A DNA stretch of 64,000 nucleotides. Source: Sphingomonadales bacterium Ga0077559. Its GTDB lineage: Bacteria; Pseudomonadota; Alphaproteobacteria; Sphingomonadales; Sphingomonadaceae. Below are positions 1 to 8,884 of the stretch, one piece after another. Positions within the stretch are counted from its first letter, which is position 1, and each line of letters begins with the position of its first letter. The notes below the pieces were generated by a model. The model was not told the DNA's origin and ran no database searches. It worked only from the letters and a program-made list of their open reading frames with translations. Position numbers and translations under genes: made by a program. Location: assembly GCA_001464315.1 (NCBI GenBank), contig LNFK01000031.1, positions 1-64,000 on the forward strand. Reading direction: 5' to 3'.

Positions 1-662
1 GGAACCACCGCGATGATTTCGACATTGTTGACCGTCGTCGGACAGCCATAGAGACCTGCGCCTGCGGGGAATGGAGGTTTCAGGCGAGGTTGGCCCTTTT
101 TGCCTTCAAGGCTTTCTATCATCGCGGTTTCTTCACCGCAGATATAGGCGCCAGCGCCGCGATGGACGAAGACGTCGAAATCATAGCCCGACTTCGCGGC
201 GTTTTTGCCAAGCAGTCCCGCCGAATAGGCTTCAGCAACTGCCTTTTCGAGAACTTTGGCTTCGAAAATATACTCGCCGCGAATGTAGATATAGGCCGCC
301 CGCGCACGCATCGCGAACCCGGCGATCAGCGCACCTTCGATCAGCTTGTGCGGATCGTGGCGGATGATTTCGCGGTCCTTGCAGCTGCCGGGCTCGGATT
401 CATCGGCGTTGATAACAAGGAAATTGGGGCGTTCGGGCGTCGGTGCCTTGGGCATGAAGCTCCACTTCATTCCCGTCGGGAACCCCGCGCCGCCACGTCC
501 GCGCAGGCCAGAGGCTTTGACTTCATCGATTATCGCGTCCTGCCCAACCTTCATGAGGTCGGCAGTCTTGTCCCAATCGCCTCGCACCTGCGCTGCTTTC
601 AGGCCGAAGTCCTGATAGCCGTAGAGGTTGGTAAAGATGCGGTCTTTGTCCTGCAGGCTCAT
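1..662 (-). CDS. nuoF: NADH-quinone oxidoreductase subunit F (N-terminal part, cut by window edge)
   Basis: NuoF is the peripheral-arm subunit of respiratory complex I that binds FMN and NADH and passes electrons from NADH into the iron-sulfur chain. Reading the minus strand from the ATG at 662 gives about 220 residues that match the family start, including the glycine-rich FMN/NADH loop [10 protein letters not shown] and the downstream [12 protein letters not shown] segment. The C-terminal half, with the 4Fe-4S cysteines, lies beyond position 1. The start codon overlaps the stop of the tiny upstream gene as ATGA, so it is probably translationally coupled. It is the last visible gene of the nuo operon. 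Confidence 0.95.
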   Translation of the reverse strand, partial: MSLQDKDRIFTNLYGYQDFGLKAAQVRGDWDKTADLMKVGQDAIIDEVKASGLRGRGGAGFPTGMKWSFMPKAPTPERPNFLVINADESEPGSCKDREIIRHDPHKLIEGALIAGFAMRARAAYIYIRGEYIFEAKVLEKAVAEAYSAGLLGKNAAKSGYDFDVFVHRGAGAYICGEETAMIESLEGKKGQPRLKPPFPAGAGLYGCPTTVNNVEIIAVV

Positions 663-796
663 GCGATGCCTCCAAGCAGAAACCAAGCCGCACCTGCGAT
701 CAGCAGTCCGATGACGGCGAGTTTAACAATGCCTGTCAGCAACTTCCAGGCGATGAAAACGGCGACCAGCACTCCGATGAGCGGCAAGAATTCCAT
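659..796 (-). CDS. tiny hydrophobic protein between nuoE and nuoF
   Basis: This 45-codon frame begins [20 protein letters not shown] and is almost entirely hydrophobic, enough for one long or two short membrane helices. Its ATG overlaps the nuoE stop (TGATG at 794-798) and its TGA overlaps the nuoF start (ATGA at 659-662). It therefore fills the gap between two core genes exactly, as expected of a real translationally coupled gene. I do not recognise a family. A small accessory or assembly factor of complex I is possible, but that is inference from position only. Confidence 0.6.
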   Translation of the reverse strand: MEFLPLIGVLVAVFIAWKLLTGIVKLAVIGLLIAGAAWFLLGGIA

Positions 797-1464
797 CAAT
801 ATTCCCCCCGATAGTCATGGTTGCTTTCAACCATCGCCTGCAGACTAGTCGGCCCACCATAAGGTTCGACCGTGTGCCGTCCGGGCAATTGCGTGCCGAT
901 CTTGGGCTGCTTGCCATCGGCGAGATCGGCGAGGATGCCGGTCATGCTGTCGTAATCGAGGTCTTCATAATTATCGTCATTGATCTGCACCATTGGTGCC
1001 GACGCGCAGTTGCCGAGGCATTCGACTTCGGACAAAGTAAACATTCCGTCGGGCGTAGTCGCGCCCTTGACGAGGCCACGGTTCTTGCAGGCCGCGATGA
1101 TATCATCGGACCCGCGCAACATACACGGCGTTGTGCCGCACACTTGCACATGGAATCGGCCAACGGGTGCAAGATTGTACATGGTGTAGAAGGTCGCGAC
1201 CTCATAGCAACGCATGTACGGCATGCCGAGATACTGCGCGACATACTCGATCACCGGCACCGGCAGCCAGCCCTGAGTTTGCGTTTCATCACCCACTTGC
1301 CGCTGGGCAAGATCGAGCAACGCCATTACCGCCGATTGCTGACGCCCGGCGGGGTAACGGCCGATGTAAATATCAGCCTTCGCCTTATAATCCGGAGCAA
1401 AGGAAAAACCGCCCCACTTCGCGCGGGTTTCGGTTTCATCTGGTAAATGTGCTGCGTCAGCCAC
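796..1464 (-). CDS. nuoE: NADH-quinone oxidoreductase subunit E
   Basis: NuoE is the thioredoxin-fold subunit of the complex I NADH module and carries the off-pathway 2Fe-2S cluster N1a. The 222-residue product has the four expected cysteine ligands at about 109, 114, 149 and 153 (CGTTPC and CLGNC). The helical N-terminal segment ends in MRCYEVATFYTMY, typical of the family. The chosen start is a GTG at 1464 that overlaps the preceding tiny gene by 8 nt. The length is at the long end of the family because of a C-terminal tail of about 40 residues after the cluster domain. Confidence 0.95.
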   Translation of the reverse strand: MADAAHLPDETETRAKWGGFSFAPDYKAKADIYIGRYPAGRQQSAVMALLDLAQRQVGDETQTQGWLPVPVIEYVAQYLGMPYMRCYEVATFYTMYNLAPVGRFHVQVCGTTPCMLRGSDDIIAACKNRGLVKGATTPDGMFTLSEVECLGNCASAPMVQINDDNYEDLDYDSMTGILADLADGKQPKIGTQLPGRHTVEPYGGPTSLQAMVESNHDYRGEY

Positions 1465-1639
1465 GGTTCAGCCCTCTTTCGACATAACGACCAACATAAA
1501 GGCCAATAGTCGCTGCAGCAGAAATCGAAAGGACGTCTTTCACCGTCGCAGTACCATGAAAGACAACGAGATAAGCAGCAACACCGGATGCAAAACCTGC
1601 CAAGGCCAGCACGAGGATCAAAAGTTCGCGCAATATCAC
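1457..1639 (-). CDS. small membrane protein between nuoD and nuoE
   Basis: This 60-residue product ([20 protein letters not shown]...) has a strong N-terminal hydrophobic helix and a second one around residues 34-50, ending with charged residues (YVERGLNRG). It starts with GTG at 1639 inside a GTGA overlap with the nuoD stop and ends 8 nt inside nuoE, so it looks coupled to both neighbours. No family is recognised. Its conservation inside nuo operons of relatives would decide whether it is a true complex I-associated peptide. Confidence 0.6.
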   Translation of the reverse strand: MILRELLILVLALAGFASGVAAYLVVFHGTATVKDVLSISAAATIGLYVGRYVERGLNRG

Positions 1640-2154
1640 CGGTCACACTCCCCGAACACGATATCGAGCGCGCCCAAAATCGCGGTGGTATCGGCCAGCA
1701 TATGTCCGCGCGACATGAAATCCATCGCCTGCAAATGCGAGAAGGCGGTCGGGCGGATCTTGCAGCGATAGGGTTTGTTGGTGCCGTCCGATACCAGATA
1801 AACGCCGAATTCGCCCTTGGGGCTTTCGGTCGCAACATAGACGCTGCCAGCGGGAACCTTGAAGCCTTCGGTGTAGAGTTTGAAATGGTGGATCAAAGCT
1901 TCCATCGACTGCTTCATCTCGGCGCGCTTGGGCGGCACGATCTTGCGGTCATCGCTGCATACCGGTCCTTCGGGCATTTGTTGCAGGCACTGTTTCATGA
2001 TGCGGACCGACTGGCGCACTTCCTCGACTCGAACCATGAACCGGTCATAACAATCGCCGCGTGTGCCGACGGGGATGTCGAAATCCATCTTGGCGTAGAC
2101 GTCATAGGGCTGTGACTTGCGGATATCCCAAGCGATACCAGCACCGCGGATCAT
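1636..2154 (-). pseudogene. nuoD: nuoD, C-terminal part, separated from the N-terminal part by a frameshift
   Basis: This frame carries the C-terminal 172 residues of the 49-kDa quinone-site subunit of complex I, starting [20 protein letters not shown] and ending with the family C-terminus (DIVFGECDR). Reading the same frame upstream of the ATG at 2154 adds Q-G-F-S-G-P, the expected conserved lead-in (GFSGPM). The true reading frame therefore continues beyond this methionine until about position 2172, where it loses contact with the N-terminal half. It cannot function alone. Either the gene is broken by a small deletion or the assembly is wrong here. Downstream coupling to the 60-residue gene (GTGA) is intact. 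Confidence 0.85.
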
Positions 2155-2819
2155 CGGGCCAGAAAAGCCCTGGCGATATCGACATTGCGTTGTTTGAAAA
2201 TGCGGTTGTCGGCAACGAGCGCAATTGCGTCTTCGAACAGGCGCGGCATCCGCTCATCAAGCCAGTCGGCAATGTCGGTGAGTAGCTTCAACGGCACGTC
2301 CTGATGCACGCCGCCGGGGCGAAACCATGCAGCGTGCATCCGTGCACCGCTGGCGCGTTCGTAAAAGCTCATGATATCTTCGCGGATTTCATACAACAAC
2401 AACCCTGGGGTCATCGCGCCAACATCGAGAATGTGGTGCGCGATATTGAGGGTATGGTTCTTGATCCGGGTCAGCTCGGCAAACAATACCCGAAGATATT
2501 GCGCGCGGATTGGCACTTCGAGGTCGAGCAACTTCTCGATTGCGAGCACGTAGGAGTGCTCCATGCACATCGGTGAAGCATAATCGAGCCGATCGAAATA
2601 GGGGAGCGCCTGCAAATAGGTTTTATGCTCGATCAGCTTCTCGGTCCCGCGATGGAGCAATCCGATATGCGGGTCGAGCCGTTCGACGATTTCGCCGTCG
2701 AGTTCCATGACGAGCCGCAACACACCGTGCGCCGCCGGATGCTGCGGGCCGAAGTTGATTGTATAGTTCTGGATGACTTCGTCACCTGTTGTCGGCGCGA
2801 GATCTTGCTGGAGGCTCAT
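2151..2819 (-). pseudogene. nuoD: nuoD, N-terminal part, ends prematurely
   Basis: This is the N-terminal 222 residues of NADH-quinone oxidoreductase subunit D, including [14 protein letters not shown] and the quinone-pocket region. The sequence is normal up to [11 protein letters not shown] (about 2175-2210), then reads ARAFLAR and stops at 2151. In homologues about 11 residues separate VDI from GFSGPM. Here only 5 nt separate the two, so about 28 nt are missing and the frame shifts. The start overlaps the nuoC stop as ATGA (2816-2819). An otherwise intact nuo operon argues that the lesion is either very recent or a sequencing/assembly artefact. Confidence 0.85.
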
Positions 2820-3574
2820 TGCGGCTTCTCCGCCTTAGGCTTGCGAACGGTACGCTTCTTTGCCTCTTCATTAGCGGCAGCGCCTGCCCCGGTCTGTGAA
2901 GGCTTTTCGGTCGTTTTTGGATCATTCACCTGCGGCGGAGTTCCGCGCGGTGGTTCGCCGGACTTGATGACCTTCTCGTCACCCGGCAACGGATAGTCTG
3001 CGCCTTCCCAAGGACTGAGGAAATCGAAATTGCGGAAATCCTGCGCCAACTGGACTGGCTCATATTTCACGCGTTTTTCTTCTTCGGAATAACGCAACTC
3101 GACATAGCCGGTCAGCGGGAAATCCTTGCGCTGCGGATGGCCGGTGAAGCCATAGTCGGTAAGAATACGGCGCAAATCGGTATTGCCCGAAAACAGCACG
3201 CCGTACATGTCGAACACTTCACGCTCGAGCCAGCCAGCGACGGGCCAGATTCCGGTTACCGACGGCACCGGTGTATCTTCATTGGTTGCCACATGGACTC
3301 TGATGCGGTGGTTTTTGGTAAGACTCAAAAGGCAATAGACGACCTCGAAGCGCGGATCGCGGTCGGGCCAGTCGACGCCAGCAATTTCCATCAGCTGTTG
3401 ATAATCGCACTCATCGCGCAACGCCGTCATGACGCTGACTATCGCATCACGCTTCACGAAAAGCGCTACTTCGCCGAAATCCTCCTCGACCGTAACCAAA
3501 TCCCGGCCAAGCGCCTTTTTTATCGCAGCAACGGTACCTTTGGGCTTTTCAATAAGAGGCGCAGAATGGTTCAC
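2816..3574 (-). CDS. nuoC: NADH-quinone oxidoreductase subunit C
   Basis: NuoC is the 30-kDa subunit of the complex I connecting module. The 252-residue product has the family signature, with [14 protein letters not shown] around residues 115-128 followed by the [21 protein letters not shown] block. After about residue 200 there is an extra low-complexity tail of some 50 residues rich in Pro, Lys, Thr and Ala (ending KPKAEKPQ) that the core fold does not need. It starts with ATG overlapping the nuoB stop by 4 nt and ends overlapping nuoD by 4 nt. Confidence 0.95.
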   Translation of the reverse strand: MNHSAPLIEKPKGTVAAIKKALGRDLVTVEEDFGEVALFVKRDAIVSVMTALRDECDYQQLMEIAGVDWPDRDPRFEVVYCLLSLTKNHRIRVHVATNEDTPVPSVTGIWPVAGWLEREVFDMYGVLFSGNTDLRRILTDYGFTGHPQRKDFPLTGYVELRYSEEEKRVKYEPVQLAQDFRNFDFLSPWEGADYPLPGDEKVIKSGEPPRGTPPQVNDPKTTEKPSQTGAGAAANEEAKKRTVRKPKAEKPQ

Positions 3575-4098
3575 CGTTCAATCGTTCCCGTTCGGCGGAT
3601 TTTACGCTGTAGTTGCATAATACCGTACAATAAGGCTTCAGCGGTCGGCGGGCATCCCGGAACATAAATGTCCACCGGCACAATCCGGTCACATCCACGT
3701 ACAACGCTGTAGCTGTAATGATAATAGCCGCCGCCATTGGCGCAGCTGCCCATCGAAATAACATATTTCGGCTCGGACATTTGATCATACACTTTGCGCA
3801 GCGCAGGGGCCATCTTGTTGCAAAGCGTGCCCGCAACGATCATCACATCCGACTGACGCGGGCTGGCGCGCGGGGCGATGCCAAAGCGTTCGAAGTCATA
3901 ACGCGGCATATAGCCGTGGATCATCTCGACCGCGCAACATGCCAGACCAAAGGTCATCGGCCATAGCGAGCCCGTGCGCGCCCAGTTAAAGAGGTCCTCA
4001 GTCGTGGTGACGACAAAGCCCTTGTCGCTGACTTCGCTGTCGATGTCTTTGAAGAAATCGGCGCCTGGCGCGGTTGGCGTTGGTGCAATCACTCCCAT
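3571..4098 (-). CDS. nuoB: NADH-quinone oxidoreductase subunit B
   Basis: NuoB carries cluster N2, the last iron-sulfur centre before quinone in complex I. The 175-residue product has the adjacent cysteines C54-C55 (GLACCAVEM) plus C119 (MGSCANGGG) and C149 ([10 protein letters not shown]), which together ligate N2. I chose the ATG at 4098 over an in-frame upstream ATG at 4182. GGGAG lies 7 nt before 4098, the residues from there match family N-termini, and the longer form would run 94 nt into nuoA. It overlaps the nuoA stop by 10 nt. Confidence 0.95.
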   Translation of the reverse strand: MGVIAPTPTAPGADFFKDIDSEVSDKGFVVTTTEDLFNWARTGSLWPMTFGLACCAVEMIHGYMPRYDFERFGIAPRASPRQSDVMIVAGTLCNKMAPALRKVYDQMSEPKYVISMGSCANGGGYYHYSYSVVRGCDRIVPVDIYVPGCPPTAEALLYGIMQLQRKIRRTGTIER

Positions 4099-4463
4099 TC
4101 GAGTGCTCCCACTTTCCAAGCGTAAATGAAACCGATAACCAGTTCGAACAGAAACAGCATCATGGTTCCCCAGCCCACCCAACCAGTTTCACCAAGGCTC
4201 ACCGCCCAGGGAAAGAGGAACGCAGCTTCGAGATCGAAGATGATGAATAGGATCGCGACGAGGTAGAAGCGCACGTCGAACTGGCTGCGCGAATCCTCAA
4301 ATGCCGGGAAGCCGCATTCATATTCGGCAAGCTTCGCCTCGGTAGGCTGATGCGATCCCGTAAGCCGCGAAACGCCCATCGGCAGAAACACAAACGCCGA
4401 CGACAAAAGCAGCGCCACCACAAGGAATAGCAGTATGGGCAAATATTGCGACAAATCAGTCAA
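4089..4463 (-). CDS. nuoA: NADH-quinone oxidoreductase subunit A
   Basis: NuoA is a three-helix membrane subunit at the junction of the complex I arms. The 124-residue product has hydrophobic helices at roughly 8-29, 65-86 and 97-117. It has the loop cysteine in YECGF (residue 50), which lies near the quinone channel in the family, and the acidic pair in [11 protein letters not shown]. It is the first gene of the operon. The promoter should lie in the 80 nt between it and the next gene on the right (4464-4545), where I see no clear sigma-70 match. Confidence 0.96.
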   Translation of the reverse strand: MTDLSQYLPILLFLVVALLLSSAFVFLPMGVSRLTGSHQPTEAKLAEYECGFPAFEDSRSQFDVRFYLVAILFIIFDLEAAFLFPWAVSLGETGWVGWGTMMLFLFELVIGFIYAWKVGALEWE

Positions 4464-4545
4464 AATCGGACTCGCTTTTGAGGGCGTTAAACTGCGGCAC
4501 CTCTAGGGGCATGAACGGCCTGCCGCAAGGCCCGAGACGCGCTTT

Positions 4546-5382
4546 TTACGTCGATTTTGCTGTTAAATTAAGCGCACCGACTAACAGTTTATGCAACTTG
4601 CTGTGGAGGATGTCGTTTGCGGCCAAAACCTGGACGTCGGCAATATGCGGACTGCGACCACGATAGTCGGTGACAAAGCCCCCTGCCTCGCGGACCAGCA
4701 GGCCTCCCGCCGCGCTATCCCAAGGTGAAAGACCGCTTTCCCAAAAGCCATCATAGCGGCCCGCCGCGAGCCATGCGAGGTCGAGGCTCGCTGCACCGAA
4801 GCGACGGATTCCTGAAACTTGCGGCCCGATTGCGGCGAAAATCTTCGACCATTCATCAAAATCGCCATGGCCTTTATAAGGCGTGCCCGTGGCAATCAGT
4901 GCCTCGTTCAATTGCCGCCGCGCCGATACGCGCAGACGCTTGTGCCCGAGATAAGCTCCCTTGCCGCGCTCTGCCCAAAAGCTTTCGTCGGTTATCGGAT
5001 TATATACGAGCCCGGCAAAGATATCGCCCCAGCCAGACCCGTCTGGCTTCGGGTCCTGCACAGCAATGGAGATCGCAAAGTGCGGAATGCCATGTAAAAA
5101 GTTAGTCGTGCCGTCCAATGGATCGACAATGAAACGCGGCTTACCTTCCGCGCCCGCAATTTCGCCGCCCTCTTCCATAAGGAAGCCCCAATCGGGACGC
5201 GCGATTTCGAGTTCGCGGAAAATCGTGTCTTCAGCGCGCTCGTCGGCTTTCGAAACGAAATCCGCAGGCCCCTTTTGCGAGACCTGCAGTTGTTCGATCT
5301 CGCCAAAATCGCGACGCAATTTGCCGCCCGCCTTACGCGCGGCTTTTTCCATGATGGTCAAAAGACCGGTTAAGGCTGGCAT
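4546..5382 (-). CDS. suhB: inositol monophosphatase family protein
   Basis: This 278-residue product belongs to the Mg-dependent, lithium-sensitive phosphatase family (inositol-1-phosphatase, SuhB, CysQ). Metal-binding motifs are visible: EEGGE at about 70-74, DPLDGTTN at 87-94, and WDSAAGGLLVREAGG near 221-235. In bacteria SuhB acts on inositol phosphates and also takes part in rRNA antitermination; which role applies here cannot be told from sequence. Its start overlaps the efp stop by one base, so the two are probably cotranscribed. Confidence 0.88.
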   Translation of the reverse strand: MPALTGLLTIMEKAARKAGGKLRRDFGEIEQLQVSQKGPADFVSKADERAEDTIFRELEIARPDWGFLMEEGGEIAGAEGKPRFIVDPLDGTTNFLHGIPHFAISIAVQDPKPDGSGWGDIFAGLVYNPITDESFWAERGKGAYLGHKRLRVSARRQLNEALIATGTPYKGHGDFDEWSKIFAAIGPQVSGIRRFGAASLDLAWLAAGRYDGFWESGLSPWDSAAGGLLVREAGGFVTDYRGRSPHIADVQVLAANDILHSKLHKLLVGALNLTAKST

Positions 5383-5945
5383 TAGTCGGCCTTCCGGACA
5401 TATTCCCGGGCATAAACATCGACTACAATGCGCGTGCCAGCGCCGATAAATGGGGGCACCATTACGCGTACCCCGTTATCGAGTATTGCTGGCTTGTAGC
5501 TTGACGACGCGGTCTGGCCTTTGACCACTGCATCGGCCTCGACAATCATCGCCTCGATCTGGTCGGGCAAGGCGACCGAAAGTGCTTCATCGTCATACAT
5601 TTCCATGACAACATCCATGCCGTCCTGAAGGAATGCCGCTGCGTCACCCAACAGGTCGCTTGGCAAAGTTACCTGATCATAAGTTTCCTTGTCCATGAAC
5701 ACGAGATTATCGCCCTCAGCATAAAGGAATTGAAAATCCTTTTGGTCGAGCCGAACCTTTTCAACGCTTTCAGCCGAGCGGAAACGGATATTGTTCTTGC
5801 GGCCATCGCGCAGATTTTTAAGTTCGACCTGCATATACGCACCGCCCTTGCCAGGCTGGGTATGCGCCGTCTTAACGGTTTTCCAGAGTCCGCCTTCATA
5901 TTCAAGGATGTTACCCGGCTTGATTTCAACCGCGTTGATTTTCAT
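5382..5945 (-). CDS. efp: elongation factor P
   Basis: Elongation factor P relieves ribosome stalling at polyproline stretches. The 187-residue product has the three beta-barrel domains of the family, and the tip loop reads QPGKGGAY. K33 sits where the modified lysine of E. coli EF-P lies; the modifying enzymes are not in this window. The C-terminal domain ends [17 protein letters not shown], typical for the family. The ATG at 5945 is the only reasonable start. It overlaps suhB by one base. Confidence 0.96.
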   Translation of the reverse strand: MKINAVEIKPGNILEYEGGLWKTVKTAHTQPGKGGAYMQVELKNLRDGRKNNIRFRSAESVEKVRLDQKDFQFLYAEGDNLVFMDKETYDQVTLPSDLLGDAAAFLQDGMDVVMEMYDDEALSVALPDQIEAMIVEADAVVKGQTASSSYKPAILDNGVRVMVPPFIGAGTRIVVDVYAREYVRKAD

Positions 5946-6025
5946 GAGATCACTCGCTTAACAGATGGAAAGAGCAAGCGCGCTAAACGCGCCGTTGGAC
6001 GCGGCCTTTAGCGGCGGTGGCGCAA

Positions 6026-6649
6026 TTAGGCAAGCAGGGCGTTGAATGCCTTCACTGCTTCACCAGGGCCTTTGGGATGATTCCATACAGCACTGCTCAC
6101 CGCGATAAAATCCGCGCCGGCGTCAATCAGCGGCTTTGCGTTATCCGGCGAGATCCCGCCGATGGCAACGCAAGGAATTTCGGTCACAGTAGACCATTTG
6201 ACGACCGTTTCGAGATCCGCGACATGATCGACCTGCTTTGTGCTGGTCGGATAGAATGCGCCGAATGCGACATAATCGGCCCCGGCTTCGGCAGCTTCCA
6301 TCGCGAGGTGGCGGCTGTTGTGGCAGGTGACACCAATCTGCGCGTCACTACCGAGCGTTTCGCGCGCCTCGCGCACATCGCCGTCGCCCTGCCCCAGGTG
6401 GACGCCATCGGCCTTGATCCGTTTGGCGAGAGCGACGCTGTCGTTAACAATGAAAGCTACGTCATGCGCGACACAAATCGCCTGCAACGGCTCGGCAAGC
6501 GACGCAGCCTCATGCTGGTCGATGCCTTTCACGCGAAACTGAAACGCGGCGACGGGACCGGCAGACAGTGCCGCCTCTAACATTGCAGGAAATTCTCCGC
6601 CAACTTCGAGGGGCGAGATCAAATATAGTTGGCAGCCAAATTCATTCAT
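6026..6649 (-). CDS. thiE: thiamine-phosphate synthase
   Basis: ThiE joins hydroxymethylpyrimidine diphosphate and thiazole phosphate to make thiamine monophosphate. The 207-residue TIM-barrel protein shows QFRVKG near residue 37 (phosphate and Mg binding), NDSVALA, GVHLGQGD, GVTCHN and the phosphate-binding IGGISPDNA near the C-terminus. It is separate from the pyrimidine kinase gene thiD, which lies at 46769-47911. No thiamine riboswitch signature is visible upstream. Confidence 0.92.
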   Translation of the reverse strand: MNEFGCQLYLISPLEVGGEFPAMLEAALSAGPVAAFQFRVKGIDQHEAASLAEPLQAICVAHDVAFIVNDSVALAKRIKADGVHLGQGDGDVREARETLGSDAQIGVTCHNSRHLAMEAAEAGADYVAFGAFYPTSTKQVDHVADLETVVKWSTVTEIPCVAIGGISPDNAKPLIDAGADFIAVSSAVWNHPKGPGEAVKAFNALLA

Positions 6650-6672
6650 GCCGCGCTCTTAGCGAGGCTTCA

Positions 6673-6709
6673 GGCTGGCGGCAAATGTCTTACGCACTTG
6701 CCGCCAGCC
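6673..6709. terminator. 12-bp perfect hairpin downstream of fda
   Basis: A perfect 12-bp inverted repeat (GGCTGGCGGCAA at 6673-6684, its complement at 6698-6709) with a 13-nt loop lies 12 nt past the fda stop and 24 nt before the thiE start. There is no T-run on either strand. It may terminate or attenuate the glycolytic operon or protect its 3' end. Calling it a terminator is inference from position. Confidence 0.5.
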
Positions 6710-6720
6710 CCTCTCCAAAC

Positions 6721-7608
6721 TCAGGACGCCGAAGCAGCCGCGATTTCGCTGATTGCGCCGCCAAGCGATGCGTTAAACTCGTCATCGTCCATCTGATGAC
6801 GTAAATCTTCAAGCAAAGCACGGCTGAAGCTTGCAATCATGCCTTTGTTTTTTGCCAGCTCGGCGCAAGCTTCTGGTCGGGCATAGCCACCTGACAGCGC
6901 CACGACGCGCAGCACACGCGGATGCGCGACCAATGAATCGAACATACCCGCCTCTTGCGGGATCGAGAGTTTCAGCATGACTTTAAGATCGCCTGACAGC
7001 GCATCGAGCGTTTTCAATATCTCGTCGCGCAATATCGCATCGCATTGCGCACGTTCGGCGCTTTTGATGTTCACCTCAGGCTCGATAATCGGCATCAGAC
7101 CGTGTGACAATATTTGTTCAGCAACTTCAAACTGCTGCTTGACGATTGCGGCAATTCCGGTTGGCGATGCGAGATTGATGACCGAGCGCATCTTCGTGCC
7201 AAATATGCCTTTGGCCCTTGCGCGGTCCAGCAATGCTCCAAGGTTGGGCATAGGCTTCATCATCTGAACGCCGTCAGCTTCGTCTTCCAAACCCTTGTCG
7301 ACTTTCAGGAACGGCACAACGCCGCGCTCCCACAACACCGCTGGAACCGGCTTGCCGCCAGCTTCCCCGTCCATCGTGCGCTCAAACAATATCGCGCCAA
7401 TGACTTTCTCGCCATTGAAGCAAGGCGAAGTAATGATGCGACTTCGCATATCGTGGATGAGTGCAAACATTTCTTCGTCATTGGTAAAAGCGTCTTCGCC
7501 TATGCCATAGCCTTTAAGCGCCTTGGGCGTTGAACCGCCGCTTTGGTCCAGCGCCGCGATAAAGCCTGGCGCGGTTTCGATTTTCTCAAGCATCTTTGGG
7601 TCGTGCAT
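6721..7608 (-). CDS. fda: class I fructose-bisphosphate aldolase
   Basis: This 295-residue protein is a Schiff-base (class I) aldolase that cleaves fructose-1,6-bisphosphate to dihydroxyacetone phosphate and glyceraldehyde-3-phosphate. Family features are AALDQSGGSTPKAL near residues 19-32, the lysine in FLKVDKG near 100, IEPEVNIK near 180 and VMLKLSIPQEAG near 210, and a glycine-rich phosphate site (ALSGGYA). It is the last gene of the tkt-gap-pgk-fda block, with 77 nt between it and pgk. That gap holds a 12-bp perfect palindrome (7635-7646), a possible operator. Confidence 0.92.
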   Translation of the reverse strand: MHDPKMLEKIETAPGFIAALDQSGGSTPKALKGYGIGEDAFTNDEEMFALIHDMRSRIITSPCFNGEKVIGAILFERTMDGEAGGKPVPAVLWERGVVPFLKVDKGLEDEADGVQMMKPMPNLGALLDRARAKGIFGTKMRSVINLASPTGIAAIVKQQFEVAEQILSHGLMPIIEPEVNIKSAERAQCDAILRDEILKTLDALSGDLKVMLKLSIPQEAGMFDSLVAHPRVLRVVALSGGYARPEACAELAKNKGMIASFSRALLEDLRHQMDDDEFNASLGGAISEIAAASAS

Positions 7609-7685
7609 TCTTGTTCATCCTGCATTTGGTCGAGGCATACGTATGCATCTTTGGTTAAAAAACGGAGCCATTGGCCCTGATCAAA

Positions 7686-8882
7686 TTAGTTTATTTGAAG
7701 TGCGTCAACTCCGGGCAAAGGCTTACCTTCCATCCATTCGAGGAAAGCTCCGCCAGCGGTCGAGATAAAGGTGAAATCGCCGGTCACGCCGGCATGCGCC
7801 AACGCTGCAACGGTGTCGCCCCCGCCTGCAACCGAAACTAGCGAGCCTTCCTTGGTCAGCGCAGCAGCCGTTTTGGCCAAAGCAACGGTAGCCGCATCGA
7901 AAGGCGGAATCTCGAACGCACCAAGCGGGCCGTTCCATACCAAGGTGCAGCAGTTCTTGAGTACATCGGCCAACGCCTCGACTGCGGCGGGGCCGACGTC
8001 GAGGATCATTTCGTCCGCAGCAACCTCATGCACATTGACTGTTCGGATTGGTGGATTTGCGCGGAATTCGAGTGACGTCACGACGTCATAGGGCAGATGG
8101 ACGGTGCATCCGGCTTTGTCCGCCGCCTCCAATATGGAGTTCGCGGTATCCGCCAGGTCATGCTCACACAGCGATTTGCCGACATCTATGCCGCGCGCCG
8201 CCAAAAATGTGTTCGCCATGCCGCCGCCGATGATCAGATGGTCGACTTTGGTTACAAGATGGGTCAGCACGTCGAGCTTTGACGATACTTTGGCACCCCC
8301 TACCACTGCCGCGACGGGATGCTCCGGATTTCCAAGCGCAGCTTCCAGCGCCTTGAGTTCGGCCTCCATCGAGCGTCCGGCATAAGCGGGAAGGATATGT
8401 GCCAGGCCTTCGGTGGACATATGCGCGCGGTGCGCCGCCGAGAAGGCGTCGTTGACATAAAAATCGCCATTGGCGGCAACAGCTCTCGCCAATTCGGGAT
8501 CATTGTTCTCTTCGCCTGGCCAAAAGCGGGTATTTTCCAGAAGTGCGATATCGCCATCGGCAAGTATCCCAACCGACTGCGCAACCACATCGCCCGCAAT
8601 TTCCGGCACGAACATAATTTCGCGGCCCAAAACATCTTGCAATGTATCGAGCACCATCGAAACCGACATTTCGCTGTGTTTGGCACCCTTTGGACGGCCA
8701 AAGTGCGCTAGTAACAGGACTTTCGCGCCTTTATCTGACAGTTCAAGCACGGTCGGCAACAACGCCTGCAGCCGAGTATCATCGGTAACTCGCCCGTCGG
8801 CCATCGGCACATTCAAGTCAACACGCACCAATGCGCGCTTGCCCCTGATGTCCCCCAAGTCGTCGAGCGTGCGAAATGCCAT
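7686..8882 (-). CDS. pgk: phosphoglycerate kinase
   Basis: Pgk interconverts 1,3-bisphosphoglycerate and 3-phosphoglycerate with ATP synthesis. The 398-residue product shows the N-terminal RVDLNVP signature, the substrate-binding block HFGRPKG, the [11 protein letters not shown] segment, and the C-terminal nucleotide-binding WNGPLGAFE and [13 protein letters not shown] take the ATG at 8882, two bases after the gap stop. The frame stays open up to 8942, but the extra 20 residues lie inside gap and are not family-like. Confidence 0.96.
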   Translation of the reverse strand: MAFRTLDDLGDIRGKRALVRVDLNVPMADGRVTDDTRLQALLPTVLELSDKGAKVLLLAHFGRPKGAKHSEMSVSMVLDTLQDVLGREIMFVPEIAGDVVAQSVGILADGDIALLENTRFWPGEENNDPELARAVAANGDFYVNDAFSAAHRAHMSTEGLAHILPAYAGRSMEAELKALEAALGNPEHPVAAVVGGAKVSSKLDVLTHLVTKVDHLIIGGGMANTFLAARGIDVGKSLCEHDLADTANSILEAADKAGCTVHLPYDVVTSLEFRANPPIRTVNVHEVAADEMILDVGPAAVEALADVLKNCCTLVWNGPLGAFEIPPFDAATVALAKTAAALTKEGSLVSVAGGGDTVAALAHAGVTGDFTFISTAGGAFLEWMEGKPLPGVDALQIN

Positions 8883-8884
8883 GA

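Noticed and set aside
90-848. Long open frame on the plus strand opposite nuoF and the start of nuoE
   Set aside because: It is antisense to well-supported nuo genes, its product has no family-like segment, and it looks like a codon-bias shadow.
5946-6025. Small inverted repeats (CGCGCTAAACGCGC and similar) between efp and thiE
   Set aside because: Very short arms and no T-run; common in GC-rich sequence.
6650-6720. Possible TPP riboswitch ahead of thiE
   Set aside because: No CTGAGA-type thi-box is visible; the only structure is the 12-bp hairpin after fda.
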